A program made the translations under genes and the position numbers. 64,000 nt of DNA from Acidaminococcus sp. (lineage in GTDB: Bacteria; Bacillota; Negativicutes; Acidaminococcales; Acidaminococcaceae), in NCBI GenBank assembly GCA_019416065.1, contig DXYB01000007.1:5131-69130 (forward strand). Direction: 5' to 3'. Below the pieces are notes generated by a model, which was given only the letters and a program-made list of their open reading frames with translations, was not told the DNA's origin and did no database searches. Shown one piece after another: positions 53,519-61,144 of this stretch (positions are counted from its first letter, which is position 1; every line of letters starts with the position of its first letter).

Positions 53519-53547
53519 ATATTAGCATACTTAGTGAAATCCTGCAA
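53519..53547 (-). promoter_or_regulatory. Promoter of the predicted structured RNA
   Basis: Minus strand TTGCAG (53542-53547), 17-base spacer, TAATAT (53519-53524) with an extended TGC. An overlapping TATAAT lies at 53516-53521. Confidence 0.6.
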
Positions 53548-53718
53548 CCCCTTTTTTCATTTTTTCTTCTTTTTTCTAAAAAAATATTTTTTAGCTCCCT
53601 ATTTCTCCCTTACCTCCATGTAAAATAGTACCATAACACGCAGTTTTTCCTGTAATTTTCAAAGTTTCCGATAAATTTAGTTATACCTAACTCGTTTATT
53701 TACATTGTCTCAATTTTT

Positions 53719-53752
53719 CTTTCATGTCGCTTTCATATTTTAGCGGTATCCT
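53719..53752 (+). promoter_or_regulatory. PhoB-box-like promoter of the two-component operon
   Basis: CTTTCAT-GTCG-CTTTCAT (53719-53736), then exactly 10 bases, then TATCCT (53747-53752). A TACAAT 17 bases after the second repeat (53754-53759) is an alternative -10. Same layout as the sites at 55884 and 57041; suggests autoregulation. The AT-rich stretch 53548-53718 holds nothing else clear. Confidence 0.7.
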
Positions 53753-53786
53753 GTACAATGAAAAAGTGACGGAGGAGGATGATTTT

Positions 53787-54461
53787 ATGAAGATTCTCGT
53801 GGTGGAAGACGAACCTACTTTAAATAAAATTATTGCTAAACGCTTGAAGATCGAGGCCTATTCCGTGGACAGCGCCTTTAATGGCAAGGAAGCCTTGCAA
53901 TACCTGGAAGCCGCGGAATATGATTTGCTCATTGTGGATATTATGATGCCGGAAATGGACGGGTTGACCCTGGTGAAAAAAATCCGGGAGCGCAGCAAGG
54001 CCATTCCGGTCCTCTTTCTGACGGCCCTTGACAGTACCAAGGACAAGGTGACAGGTTTGGATGCCGGCGGAGATGATTATTTGGTAAAACCGTTTGAGTT
54101 TGAAGAGCTACTAGCCCGAATCCGCAGCCTCTTGCGCCGCAGCCGCAGTGGCGGACAGGCATCTCCCCAGCTGCAACTTCTGGATTTACAATTAGATCCC
54201 AGGACCCACCAGGTCACCCGGGCCGGTACGGACATCGCCCTGACCCCCAAAGAATTTGCCATTTTGGAGTACCTCTTGCGCAACCAAGGAACCGTGCTTT
54301 CCCGGCAGCAGATTTTGGAACATGCCTGGGATTTTTCCTATGAGGGGTATTCCAATATGGTGGATGTGTATATAAAAACCCTGCGGCAAAAAATTGACAG
54401 GGATTTTGAACCCAAACTGCTGCAGACAGTAAGAGGGACCGGCTATGTACTTAAAGCATAA
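53787..54461 (+). CDS. OmpR/PhoB-family response regulator
   Basis: 224 residues. Receiver domain with acidic pair ED (about 8-9), phosphorylated Asp D51 in VDIMMPEMDG, a switch Thr in LFLTALD and K101 in YLVKPFEF. The C-terminal winged helix is of OmpR type (LTPKEFAILEYLLRN, YIKTLRQKI, VRGTGYVL). GGAGGAGG precedes the ATG at 53787. Its gene and two downstream operons share a PhoB-box-like repeat, the expected binding site for a dimer of such a regulator. Confidence 0.95.
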   Translation: MKILVVEDEPTLNKIIAKRLKIEAYSVDSAFNGKEALQYLEAAEYDLLIVDIMMPEMDGLTLVKKIRERSKAIPVLFLTALDSTKDKVTGLDAGGDDYLVKPFEFEELLARIRSLLRRSRSGGQASPQLQLLDLQLDPRTHQVTRAGTDIALTPKEFAILEYLLRNQGTVLSRQQILEHAWDFSYEGYSNMVDVYIKTLRQKIDRDFEPKLLQTVRGTGYVLKA

Positions 54462-55863
54462 ATTGGTTTCTCTGTTTTCCAGACTCCTGCGTTTGATTTC
54501 CCATCAGGCAGACCGGATCCCTACCGCATGGAAAGTGACCCTGTGGTACACCCTGTTTCTTACCCTGATCTTGACCCTCTTTACCGGCACCGTACTGAAA
54601 CTGGCGGAAGACAAAGAGCGGCAAGAAGCCGGCAAGGCCTTGGTTGAAGCTGTGGAAAGAGCTTCCCGTCCTGACCGGCATTTTACCGGCTACGACAAAA
54701 ACGTGTACCTCACCCTGCGCAGCCACGATGGAAAAATCCTAGATGGCTTTGAACCCGAAGGGATGCCCCAGCTCTCCCCTGCTTTCGGCAAGGGCCCCCA
54801 AAAGATCAAATTTGGCGGGCAGTCCTACCACTACATTGATATGCCCCGGCAGTTTCCTCAGGATCGGGGAAAAATCATTCCCCACTCCCAGCCCGGCCCC
54901 TGGGTCCGTGGCGTTTTGCCGGACCAGGTTTTTGCCAACCGCTACCAGGTTTTTCTGGTAACGGCGCTATTGGCACTTCCTCTTTTTTTACTTCTAGTTA
55001 CCGCCGGCGGCTATAAGATCATTAAGCACAGTTTTGCCCCCGTGCAAACCATGAGCAACGCTGCCCGGGCCATCGGAGAAACCGGAGATCTATCCCAGCG
55101 GCTTCCCCTGGGAGAAGGCAACGACGAAATCCACCAGATGGGCCATACCTTTAACTGGATGCTGGGGCAATTAGAAAACCAGCTGGAACGGGAAAAACGT
55201 TTTACTTCCGACGTATCCCACGAGCTGCGCACCCCCACGGCGGTCATCATGGCAGAAAGCGAATTGAATAAGGATTACACCGACAACGTAGAAGAAGCCA
55301 AGGAAGGATTTCGGCATATCTTTGACCAGTCCCGGCACATGGCCTACCTGATTAACGAACTGTTAGAGCTTTCCCGGCTGGGGAGCAAAAAAAGTGTGGA
55401 GATCCGTCCCGTGGACTGGTCTGACTTAGTCCAGGGCACCTTGGAAGACTACCAAAAACTTCCCCAGGCCAAAGATCTCCAGTGGGATATACAGCTTATG
55501 CCCCACCTGGTTGTTGAAGGGGATGAAGCGCTATTGCACCGGGTGCTAGGCAATTACCTGGACAACGCCCTGAAATTTACCAAAAGCCGTATTAACGTTT
55601 CTCTTACGGCCACCAAAGAGGGGTATGCCTTGCTTAGCGTCAGGGATGACGGTATAGGCATACCCCAGGATAAGCAGCAGGAAATCTGGGACCGACTGGT
55701 ACAACTGGATCCTTCCCGGAATAAGGACCGAAACCAGGGGCTTGGCCTTGGCTTATCCTTTGTGGCCACGGCAGCCAAACTATTAAAGGGGCATGCCGGT
55801 GTAAAAAGCACCCTAGGAAAAGGCAGTACCTTTACCTTCTCCCTGTTGTTAAAGAAAAGATAA
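54445..55863 (+). CDS. Sensor histidine kinase
   Basis: 472 residues. Membrane helices at about 31-52 and 167-188 frame an outer sensor domain of about 115 residues. HAMP, then HisKA with H259 in DVSHELRTP, then the ATPase domain with DDGIGIP and GLGLGLSF. The outer domain has no recognisable PAS or PDC motif and is moderately basic. The gene overlaps the regulator gene by 17 bases, so the two are co-translated. The signal is unknown; the target genes (a PepSY-like protein and a very basic exported protein) hint at envelope or cation stress (inference). Confidence 0.95.
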   Translation: MYLKHKLVSLFSRLLRLISHQADRIPTAWKVTLWYTLFLTLILTLFTGTVLKLAEDKERQEAGKALVEAVERASRPDRHFTGYDKNVYLTLRSHDGKILDGFEPEGMPQLSPAFGKGPQKIKFGGQSYHYIDMPRQFPQDRGKIIPHSQPGPWVRGVLPDQVFANRYQVFLVTALLALPLFLLLVTAGGYKIIKHSFAPVQTMSNAARAIGETGDLSQRLPLGEGNDEIHQMGHTFNWMLGQLENQLEREKRFTSDVSHELRTPTAVIMAESELNKDYTDNVEEAKEGFRHIFDQSRHMAYLINELLELSRLGSKKSVEIRPVDWSDLVQGTLEDYQKLPQAKDLQWDIQLMPHLVVEGDEALLHRVLGNYLDNALKFTKSRINVSLTATKEGYALLSVRDDGIGIPQDKQQEIWDRLVQLDPSRNKDRNQGLGLGLSFVATAAKLLKGHAGVKSTLGKGSTFTFSLLLKKR

Positions 55864-55883
55864 ACTCCCTTGCAAAATCGCTT

Positions 55884-55917
55884 TTTTCATGTTTCCTTCA
55901 TCTCCTGCCCCTATACT
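55884..55917 (+). promoter_or_regulatory. PhoB-box-like promoter of the PepSY-like operon
   Basis: TTTTCAT-GTTT-CCTTCAT (55884-55901), 10 bases, TATACT (55912-55917). It matches the two-component promoter in repeat, 11-base period and distance to the -10. Confidence 0.72.
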
Positions 55918-55967
55918 GAGGGCAACCAATGAAGAAAAAACAGCCCCAGGCTGAAGGAGGAAGTATC

Positions 55968-56708
55968 ATGAAGGAAGAACAAAAAGCAAAATTGGAAGCG
56001 TTGGCAGAAAGAACCCTGCAATGGGGAAAGCAGACCTTTACCCCTCGGCGAATGAAAAAAGCCGTAGGCGTCGTGTTGGTGCTAGCAGTAGCTGGCGCAG
56101 GCGGGAAATTTGCCCTGCACCGGGTCAAAGGCGCCGCCCGGCTGCAAGAGGCCCAGGCCCGCAGCAACCTGCTGCAGAACCTGGCCGCATCCCAGAACAT
56201 CACCCTACTAACCACGGAAGCGGTCAAAGATAAGGTGGCCCAGGCCCTAGGCACCACCCCGGACGCCGTAACATTTAAAAATGTAATCCTAGCGGACAAA
56301 GGGCCTAAAGAGTTCCAGGGCCCTAAGGATAAAGATCACAACTTTAAAAAAGAGCGCAAAGACGACAACAAACACCGGGATAAAAAGGAAAACCGGGACG
56401 ATCGCTTTGACCATACTAGAGCGCCCCAACCTCCTGTAAACGGCCAGCAGCCAATAGCAGCACCACAGCCTGATCGCCAGGCCATGGCGGCAGCTCCAGG
56501 ACTACCTGCTGCTCTACCGGCTGCCCCTGGGCCCCATGCAGAGCCACATTTTGCTGGTGCGTCTAAAAATAATGGTTTCCCGGCCTTTTATCTGGCTGAC
56601 TGTGAAATGGGCGGTATGCGTTACCATTTTGTCATTGATGCCCAAAGCGGGAAAATTCTCCGCAGCCAGGTCCATAAAGAAGGGCTACTAGATTCCTTCC
56701 TGGCCTGA
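55968..56708 (+). CDS. Membrane-anchored protein with C-terminal PepSY-like region
   Basis: 246 residues. A charged cytoplasmic N-terminus is followed by one membrane helix (about 31-47). Outside are a helical segment with a PepSY-like part (EAVKDKVAQALGTTPDAVTFKNV), a highly charged Lys/Asp/Arg linker (about 118-150), a Pro/Ala/Gln-rich spacer and a C-terminal strand pair typical of PepSY (YHFVIDAQSGKILRS). PepSY domains bind or inhibit peptidases, or sense at the envelope. The start at 55968 lies 7 bases after GGAGG; the earlier frame start at 55929 is rejected. It follows the kinase gene and has its own regulated promoter. Confidence 0.8.
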   Translation: MKEEQKAKLEALAERTLQWGKQTFTPRRMKKAVGVVLVLAVAGAGGKFALHRVKGAARLQEAQARSNLLQNLAASQNITLLTTEAVKDKVAQALGTTPDAVTFKNVILADKGPKEFQGPKDKDHNFKKERKDDNKHRDKKENRDDRFDHTRAPQPPVNGQQPIAAPQPDRQAMAAAPGLPAALPAAPGPHAEPHFAGASKNNGFPAFYLADCEMGGMRYHFVIDAQSGKILRSQVHKEGLLDSFLA

Positions 56709-56761
56709 GTTTCGCGTCCCGGCTATAGGGGGATCCTAGCAAGCAAAGGAGGTCCTTGCTC

Positions 56762-56932
56762 ATGAAAAATGCTTGCGTTGTAACACAGGCCCACTTCCCT
56801 GTCATCTATGCCGTTCCCCGGCAATATGCCACCTATGTGGGTCGCTTTAAAAAATTTTCTGTCCTGTTGCTTATCTTGGCCCTAGTGGGTGGGACCAGTG
56901 TATTGCTGGCCCTGCATGCCCATCTGTTATAG
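56762..56932 (+). CDS. Small single-helix membrane protein (56 residues)
   Basis: A short frame with a strong AAAGGAGG site. The N-terminal half is polar with Tyr, Pro and Arg; the C-terminal half is one hydrophobic helix (about 33-51, FSVLLLILALVGG) and ends in HAHLL. No terminator separates it from the PepSY-like gene 53 bases upstream, so it is likely part of the same transcript and of the two-component regulon. No family recognised; it may bind the upstream protein or the kinase (inference). Confidence 0.7.
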   Translation: MKNACVVTQAHFPVIYAVPRQYATYVGRFKKFSVLLLILALVGGTSVLLALHAHLL

Positions 56933-56963
56933 CTTGACACAACGACAATCCTACAGAAAACCG

Positions 56964-56998
56964 AGCCCATGCCCTTTTGCCGAGGGTATGGGCTTTTT
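56964..56998 (+). terminator. Terminator of the PepSY-like operon
   Basis: AGCCCATGCCCT pairs with AGGGTATGGGCT (one G-T pair) followed by TTTTT. Confidence 0.85.
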
Positions 56999-57040
56999 GC
57001 TTCTCAAAACTTTTTTAGAAAATTAGCGAAGCCAGGGCTT

Positions 57041-57074
57041 TTTTCATTTTCCTTTCATGTTTTCCCACTATACT
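57041..57074 (+). promoter_or_regulatory. PhoB-box-like promoter of the basic exported protein
   Basis: TTTTCAT-TTTC-CTTTCAT (57041-57058), 10 bases, TATACT (57069-57074). Third copy of the element. Confidence 0.72.
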
Positions 57075-57119
57075 ATGTTTGTAAGTTGAAGTAACAGAAA
57101 CAGAAAGGAAATGATCTGT

Positions 57120-57458
57120 ATGAAAAGCGTATCCATGAAGAAAAGTTTTGCTTCTTTTGTAGCTGCCGTGGCTGTTATTTGTGGTCTTAGTTCCGTACTG
57201 ACTCCAGCTGCCCAGGCTGCCGCTCCCAGACCCCAACCACCGATGGAAAACCGGGTGAATGGTCCAAAAGCACCCGTTCCTCCTAAAAATAACAACAAAA
57301 AGAACGTGCAAAAATATCGGAAGCCCCCGGTGAAAAATACCAGAGCTCCCAAAAAGGCTCCCAAAGCCCCGAAACAACAAAACCGGGCCCCGCAAAGACA
57401 GAATAACAACAGACCCCAACAACCCGCTCCCTTCGGCGCCCCCGCGCCCCGTCGGTAA
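57120..57458 (+). CDS. Small exported protein rich in Pro, Lys, Asn and Arg
   Basis: 112 residues. A clear signal peptide (KKSFASFVAAVAVICG core) is cleaved after AQA near residue 34. The mature 78 residues are low-complexity, very basic and Pro-rich (KKAPKAPKQQNRAP and similar), with no Cys and no expected fold. It could coat anionic polymers of the envelope, as basic Pro-rich proteins do; this is inference. Own PhoB-box-like promoter and own terminator. The start at 57120 gives the better signal peptide; the frame begins three codons earlier. Confidence 0.75.
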   Translation: MKSVSMKKSFASFVAAVAVICGLSSVLTPAAQAAAPRPQPPMENRVNGPKAPVPPKNNNKKNVQKYRKPPVKNTRAPKKAPKAPKQQNRAPQRQNNNRPQQPAPFGAPAPRR

Positions 57459-57471
57459 GCGCACCGGGTAG

Positions 57472-57517
57472 AAAAGCAGCCAGCCAAGAACCCACCAGTT
57501 CTTGGCTGGTTGCTTTT
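57472..57517 (+). terminator. Terminator of the basic exported protein gene
   Basis: A stem of about 20 bp (arms 57472-57491 and 57498-57517) with one G-T pair, ending in TTTT. Confidence 0.85.
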
Positions 57518-57627
57518 ATGTGCAATCACAAACAACTTGCAACCAAACCTTGTACACCTTGGTTGTTCATCAGTTGTTCCGTTATTTACACTAGAAATAC
57601 CATAACCACGCAAAGACAAGGCAATCT

Positions 57628-57637
57628 ATGCTATAAT
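57628..57637 (+). promoter_or_regulatory. Extended -10 promoter of the DASS permease gene
   Basis: TATGC-TATAAT around 57628-57637, 33 bases before the start codon, with no good -35. Confidence 0.5.
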
Positions 57638-57669
57638 AGTAAAAATATGCCAAGGAGGCGTGGCGATCA

Positions 57670-59073
57670 ATGGGATTCAGTTTACGAAGCAGCGGGGCAG
57701 GAAAAACATGCGGACTTATACTGGCGCTTTTTCTAACAGTGGTGGTGTACTGGCTGCCACTGGAAGGGTTAACACCAGCAGGGCATAAGGCCCTTTCCCT
57801 TTTCACCGGAATTTTCGTTCTCTACTTATCCCAAGCGCTCCCCCTTGCCATCACTAGCCTGGCAGTTGTCCCCTTTGCCGTATTGTGGGGAATTGCACCG
57901 CTTAGAACAGCCCTGCGTCCCTTTGCTTCCCCCCTGATTTTTCTTTTACTGGGAGCATTTCTGCTGTCTGCGGCTATGCTGGAAACTGGTCTAGCCAATA
58001 GGCTCACGTTTCTGATTCTAAAAAAAGTTGGTACCACCACGTTCCGGATCACCTTAGGGGTTACGCTGGTTAATATCGTGCTGAATTTCCTAATCCCCTC
58101 CAGCACCGCCAAGGCCGCCATCTTGCTGCCGCCCTGTCTCAGCATCATCGGATTGTTTAAGGATCGTCCCTGTCCTCGCTTTGCCACCAATCTGCTACTG
58201 ACCTTAAGTTTTAGTACGTCTGTGATCGCCGTCGGCGTCCTGACAGGAAACGTATGCAATTCCATTGTCAATTTCTATCTTGGTGAGGCCAGCGGCCATG
58301 AACTTCTCTATCTGGAATGGCTGAAACTGGGATTTCCACCCGCACTTTTCATGACCTTTTTAACCTGGTTCCTCATCCAGAAGGTCTTCCCGCCGGAAGA
58401 AAAAGAAATCCCAGGAGGCAGAGAATTCGTCCTCCAGTCCTTGAAAGCCATGGGGCCCATGGACAGTCGACAAAAATATACCCTGGGCGTGTTTCTTGTC
58501 ACAGTTTTCCTATGGGTATGCGGCGGCTGGCTTCATATTGAGACCGCCACTGCTTGCCTTTTCACCAGCTTGTTTTTATTTATCCCCAAGTGGGGACCCA
58601 TCACCTGGAAACAAGCAAGCACCCAGCTTCACCCGGATATTTTGCTCATCACCGCCGGTGGTTTCAGTTTGGGAGACCTGCTGATGCAAACTGGCGCGGC
58701 GCCTTGGATTGCCGCCCGCAGTTTCTCCCTCTTGGGACTGGATCGTTTCAGCCCCTTGCTGCTGCTTGCGGCCGTCGTCATCCTATGCCAGTTTCTTCAT
58801 GTCTTTTTTGTGGGTGCCACAGTAATGTGTACATCCATTCTGCCCATTCTGATCGCCATGGGACAACAGGCAGGCCTACCCTCCACCTATTTGCTGCTCC
58901 CCGCCGGTATGATCATTAGCGGCTATCCTTTGCAGATGTTTTATTGCACCACGCCCAGCATTCTGGTATATGGGACAGGAAAAGTTAGTGTCACAGCCTT
59001 TCCCAAGGTGGGCATCCCTATTTCCCTCGTCGCCTGTTTCCTCTACATCCTGTGTGGTGCTAAGTTTTGGTAG
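57670..59073 (+). CDS. DASS/SLC13-family carboxylate permease
   Basis: 467 residues and about 12 membrane helices in two repeats. The first repeat has a re-entrant SNT-like motif region (LNFLIPSSTAKAAILLPP), and the second has LHVFFVGATVMCTSILPIL. Family members take up di- or tricarboxylates or sulfate with Na+. The substrate is not predictable. It starts after GGAGG. A different member of the superfamily lies at 62590-63840. The gap 59074-59194 is AT-rich without features. Confidence 0.85.
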   Translation: MGFSLRSSGAGKTCGLILALFLTVVVYWLPLEGLTPAGHKALSLFTGIFVLYLSQALPLAITSLAVVPFAVLWGIAPLRTALRPFASPLIFLLLGAFLLSAAMLETGLANRLTFLILKKVGTTTFRITLGVTLVNIVLNFLIPSSTAKAAILLPPCLSIIGLFKDRPCPRFATNLLLTLSFSTSVIAVGVLTGNVCNSIVNFYLGEASGHELLYLEWLKLGFPPALFMTFLTWFLIQKVFPPEEKEIPGGREFVLQSLKAMGPMDSRQKYTLGVFLVTVFLWVCGGWLHIETATACLFTSLFLFIPKWGPITWKQASTQLHPDILLITAGGFSLGDLLMQTGAAPWIAARSFSLLGLDRFSPLLLLAAVVILCQFLHVFFVGATVMCTSILPILIAMGQQAGLPSTYLLLPAGMIISGYPLQMFYCTTPSILVYGTGKVSVTAFPKVGIPISLVACFLYILCGAKFW

Positions 59074-59194
59074 TGCAATTACAAATCCACTTTAATAATT
59101 TTATTTTCTAACATAGTTTGTTACTCTTTTTTTAATTAAAATCTTTTTTTATTGAAAAAGTACACGCTTAGCAGTCCATTTGCGTTTTTTGTCC

Positions 59195-59224
59195 TTGAAC
59201 ATGTCCCATTGCCCATAGTATAAT
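59195..59224 (+). promoter_or_regulatory. Promoter of the exported C26 hydrolase gene
   Basis: TTGAAC (59195-59200), 18-base spacer, TATAAT (59219-59224). Confidence 0.65.
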
Positions 59225-59272
59225 AGCTTTAGTGGTGATCGTAGCATCACAAATACGAAAGGAGATGTTGGT

Positions 59273-60250
59273 ATGTTCAAAAAGTTGGGAAAAACTCTCG
59301 TAGTCACGGCATTATCCGTGGGCGTGTCCATGGGCTTTATGGTCCAGGCAAATGCCATGGTCGGCGGCAAACCGGTCATAGGGATTTCTTGGAAAAGCAA
59401 TACCCAGGATTATTCTGCCTTCAAACGGATCATTGAACTGGCAGGAGGCATTCCGGTAGAGCTGGGCCAGATCAAGAGCAACGACGTAAAGTATGACGCC
59501 GATGGCAAAGTAGCCGCCAGCGACATCGAAAAATCCGGTATGCTGAAAACCAAACAAGCCAATGCCATTAAGGCCCAATTGCTGGACCATACCAACGCTG
59601 CCGCTGTGATGCAGGACATTGACGGGATTTTCTGCACCGGCGGAGAAGACATTAGCCCTAGCCTGTACAAAGTCCCTGAAAAAGAAAAGAATCACGGGGA
59701 AGAAATTAACGCGGCCAGGGACGTTTCCGACTACACCTTATTGGCCTATGCGTTAAAGAACGATATTCCCATTCTGGCTGTCTGCCGCAATGAGCAGATG
59801 ATGGGCATTTTGCACGGTGCCAAATTCATCCAGGATATCCCCGATTACTACAAGGCCCACAACAAAGCCTATGATGATCTGCACCGGATGCCCCCTGGAA
59901 CCCCCAATCGGGATTATGCCCGGCATGACGTGCACATTCTCCCTGTAAAATCCCATCTGCGGGATATCGTGGGCAGCAATGAGCTGAAAAATGTGTCCTC
60001 CTGGCACCATCAAGCACTGGAAGATATTTCCGGGACGGACTTGATCCAAACAGCGGAAACCACGGACAACGGCATCTCCATCATTGAAGGGATTGAAAAC
60101 CCCAATAAGAAGTTCTGCGTTGCCGTACAGTTCCATCCGGAAAACGACCTGAAACACGTTCTGATCCAAAAGGACGATGCCAAAGACTACTGCGATACCA
60201 CCATTTGCATGAATTTCTTTAAGGCCCTGATGCAAGCTGCCACAAAATAA
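59273..60250 (+). CDS. Exported peptidase C26 (gamma-glutamyl hydrolase-like) protein
   Basis: 325 residues. A signal peptide (KKLGKTLVVTALSVGVS, cleavage after ANA near residue 28) precedes a class I glutamine-amidotransferase-like hydrolase: TGGEDISPSLY, nucleophile Cys in AVCRNEQMMG (about residue 170), and HPE in VQFHPEN. The elbow is CRN where most relatives have CRG. Relatives in the cytoplasm hydrolyse gamma-glutamyl bonds, as in gamma-glutamyl-GABA or polyglutamates. An exported form could release glutamate outside the inner membrane for fermentation (inference). Monocistronic with clear promoter and terminator. Confidence 0.87.
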   Translation: MFKKLGKTLVVTALSVGVSMGFMVQANAMVGGKPVIGISWKSNTQDYSAFKRIIELAGGIPVELGQIKSNDVKYDADGKVAASDIEKSGMLKTKQANAIKAQLLDHTNAAAVMQDIDGIFCTGGEDISPSLYKVPEKEKNHGEEINAARDVSDYTLLAYALKNDIPILAVCRNEQMMGILHGAKFIQDIPDYYKAHNKAYDDLHRMPPGTPNRDYARHDVHILPVKSHLRDIVGSNELKNVSSWHHQALEDISGTDLIQTAETTDNGISIIEGIENPNKKFCVAVQFHPENDLKHVLIQKDDAKDYCDTTICMNFFKALMQAATK

Positions 60251-60264
60251 TAATAAGAAAAAGA

Positions 60265-60303
60265 AATGCACGGAAGGGCCCATCACCCTTTCCGTGCATT
60301 TTT
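60265..60303. terminator. Bidirectional terminator between convergent genes
   Basis: AATGCACGGAAGGG pairs with CCCTTTCCGTGCATT, with T on the plus strand and a long A-rich flank that gives T on the minus strand. Confidence 0.85.
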
Positions 60304-60306
60304 ACG

Positions 60307-61128
60307 TTATAGTGAATAGAGTTCTGGCCGGCGATCCTCATAGGATGGCAGCTTGCGGCGAACCGCAGCGATCCGGTCTAGGTCAATTTCTGCGGCAAGC
60401 AGTGTCGGTTCTTCTCCAGCGGCCACCACAGGAACCCCCATGGGATCCACCACTACGCTCTCTCCCAGGTTGTTGCTCTTACACAAATCGCAGGCGCATA
60501 GATACACCGTATTTTCCACTGCCCGTGCGTTAATCAGCGTATGGAACTGGCGGCTCTTCATGTCGCCTTTCACCCAGGCTGTGGGCATGACGATGATGTC
60601 CGCCCCGTGCTTTCGTTCATATCGGGCCACTTCCGGAAACCGCACTTCATAGCAGACAAAGAGCCCGATCCGGCCAAACGGTGTATCAATGGGTTCAAAC
60701 AAATGGTCCCCCGGCTTCTTATTGGCAGATTCCTTGGCCCCAAAGGCATCGTACATATGGGTTTTCTGATAGGTAGAAACGATGTTTCCGTCACTATTTA
60801 ATACAACCGTTGTATTATAGTTGCGGTCATCCTCCGAATCTTCCACCTTTTCATTCATCCCAAAGATCATCCACAGTTTGTTTTCTTTAGCCAGCTGCCG
60901 CATCCCCGTCACAAACGGCCCATCCAAAAATTGCGCCGTACCCAGCATGGTTTGCCGGTCCGTTCCCGCCGGGAAATGACTCATAAAGCCCTCCGGGAAC
61001 ACCATCAAATCCGGATGGTAGGCCTGCATCGCCCGGGCTACAGCCTTCTGCGCATTCGTTAAATTTTGGGCCGGATCCCCTTCCTCCGGCATCTGCGCCA
61101 GTACAAAAATGCTTTTTCTTTTCGTCAT
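60307..61128 (-). CDS. Nitrilase-superfamily carbon-nitrogen hydrolase
   Basis: 273 residues. The catalytic triad is present: Glu in FPEGFM (about 42), Lys in YQKTHMYDAF (about 113) and Cys in VCYEVRFPE (about 155). It hydrolyses an amide or carbamoyl group; the YDAF segment resembles the omega-amidase/Nit branch. Last gene of the leftward operon with a GntR regulator, an RraA-like protein and a permease, suggesting degradation of a nitrogen-containing organic acid (inference). The start at 61128 clears the upstream stop; a Met at 61152 would overlap it. Confidence 0.88.
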   Translation of the reverse strand: MTKRKSIFVLAQMPEEGDPAQNLTNAQKAVARAMQAYHPDLMVFPEGFMSHFPAGTDRQTMLGTAQFLDGPFVTGMRQLAKENKLWMIFGMNEKVEDSEDDRNYNTTVVLNSDGNIVSTYQKTHMYDAFGAKESANKKPGDHLFEPIDTPFGRIGLFVCYEVRFPEVARYERKHGADIIVMPTAWVKGDMKSRQFHTLINARAVENTVYLCACDLCKSNNLGESVVVDPMGVPVVAAGEEPTLLAAEIDLDRIAAVRRKLPSYEDRRPELYSL

Positions 61129-61144
61129 GTTTGTGGTTTTCCTT

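Noticed and set aside
53239..53628. 129-codon plus-strand frame between the AmmeMemoRadiSam operon and the two-component genes
   Set aside because: It crosses most of the hairpins and an extreme T-rich stretch, has no ribosome binding site, and the translated sequence shows no domain character.
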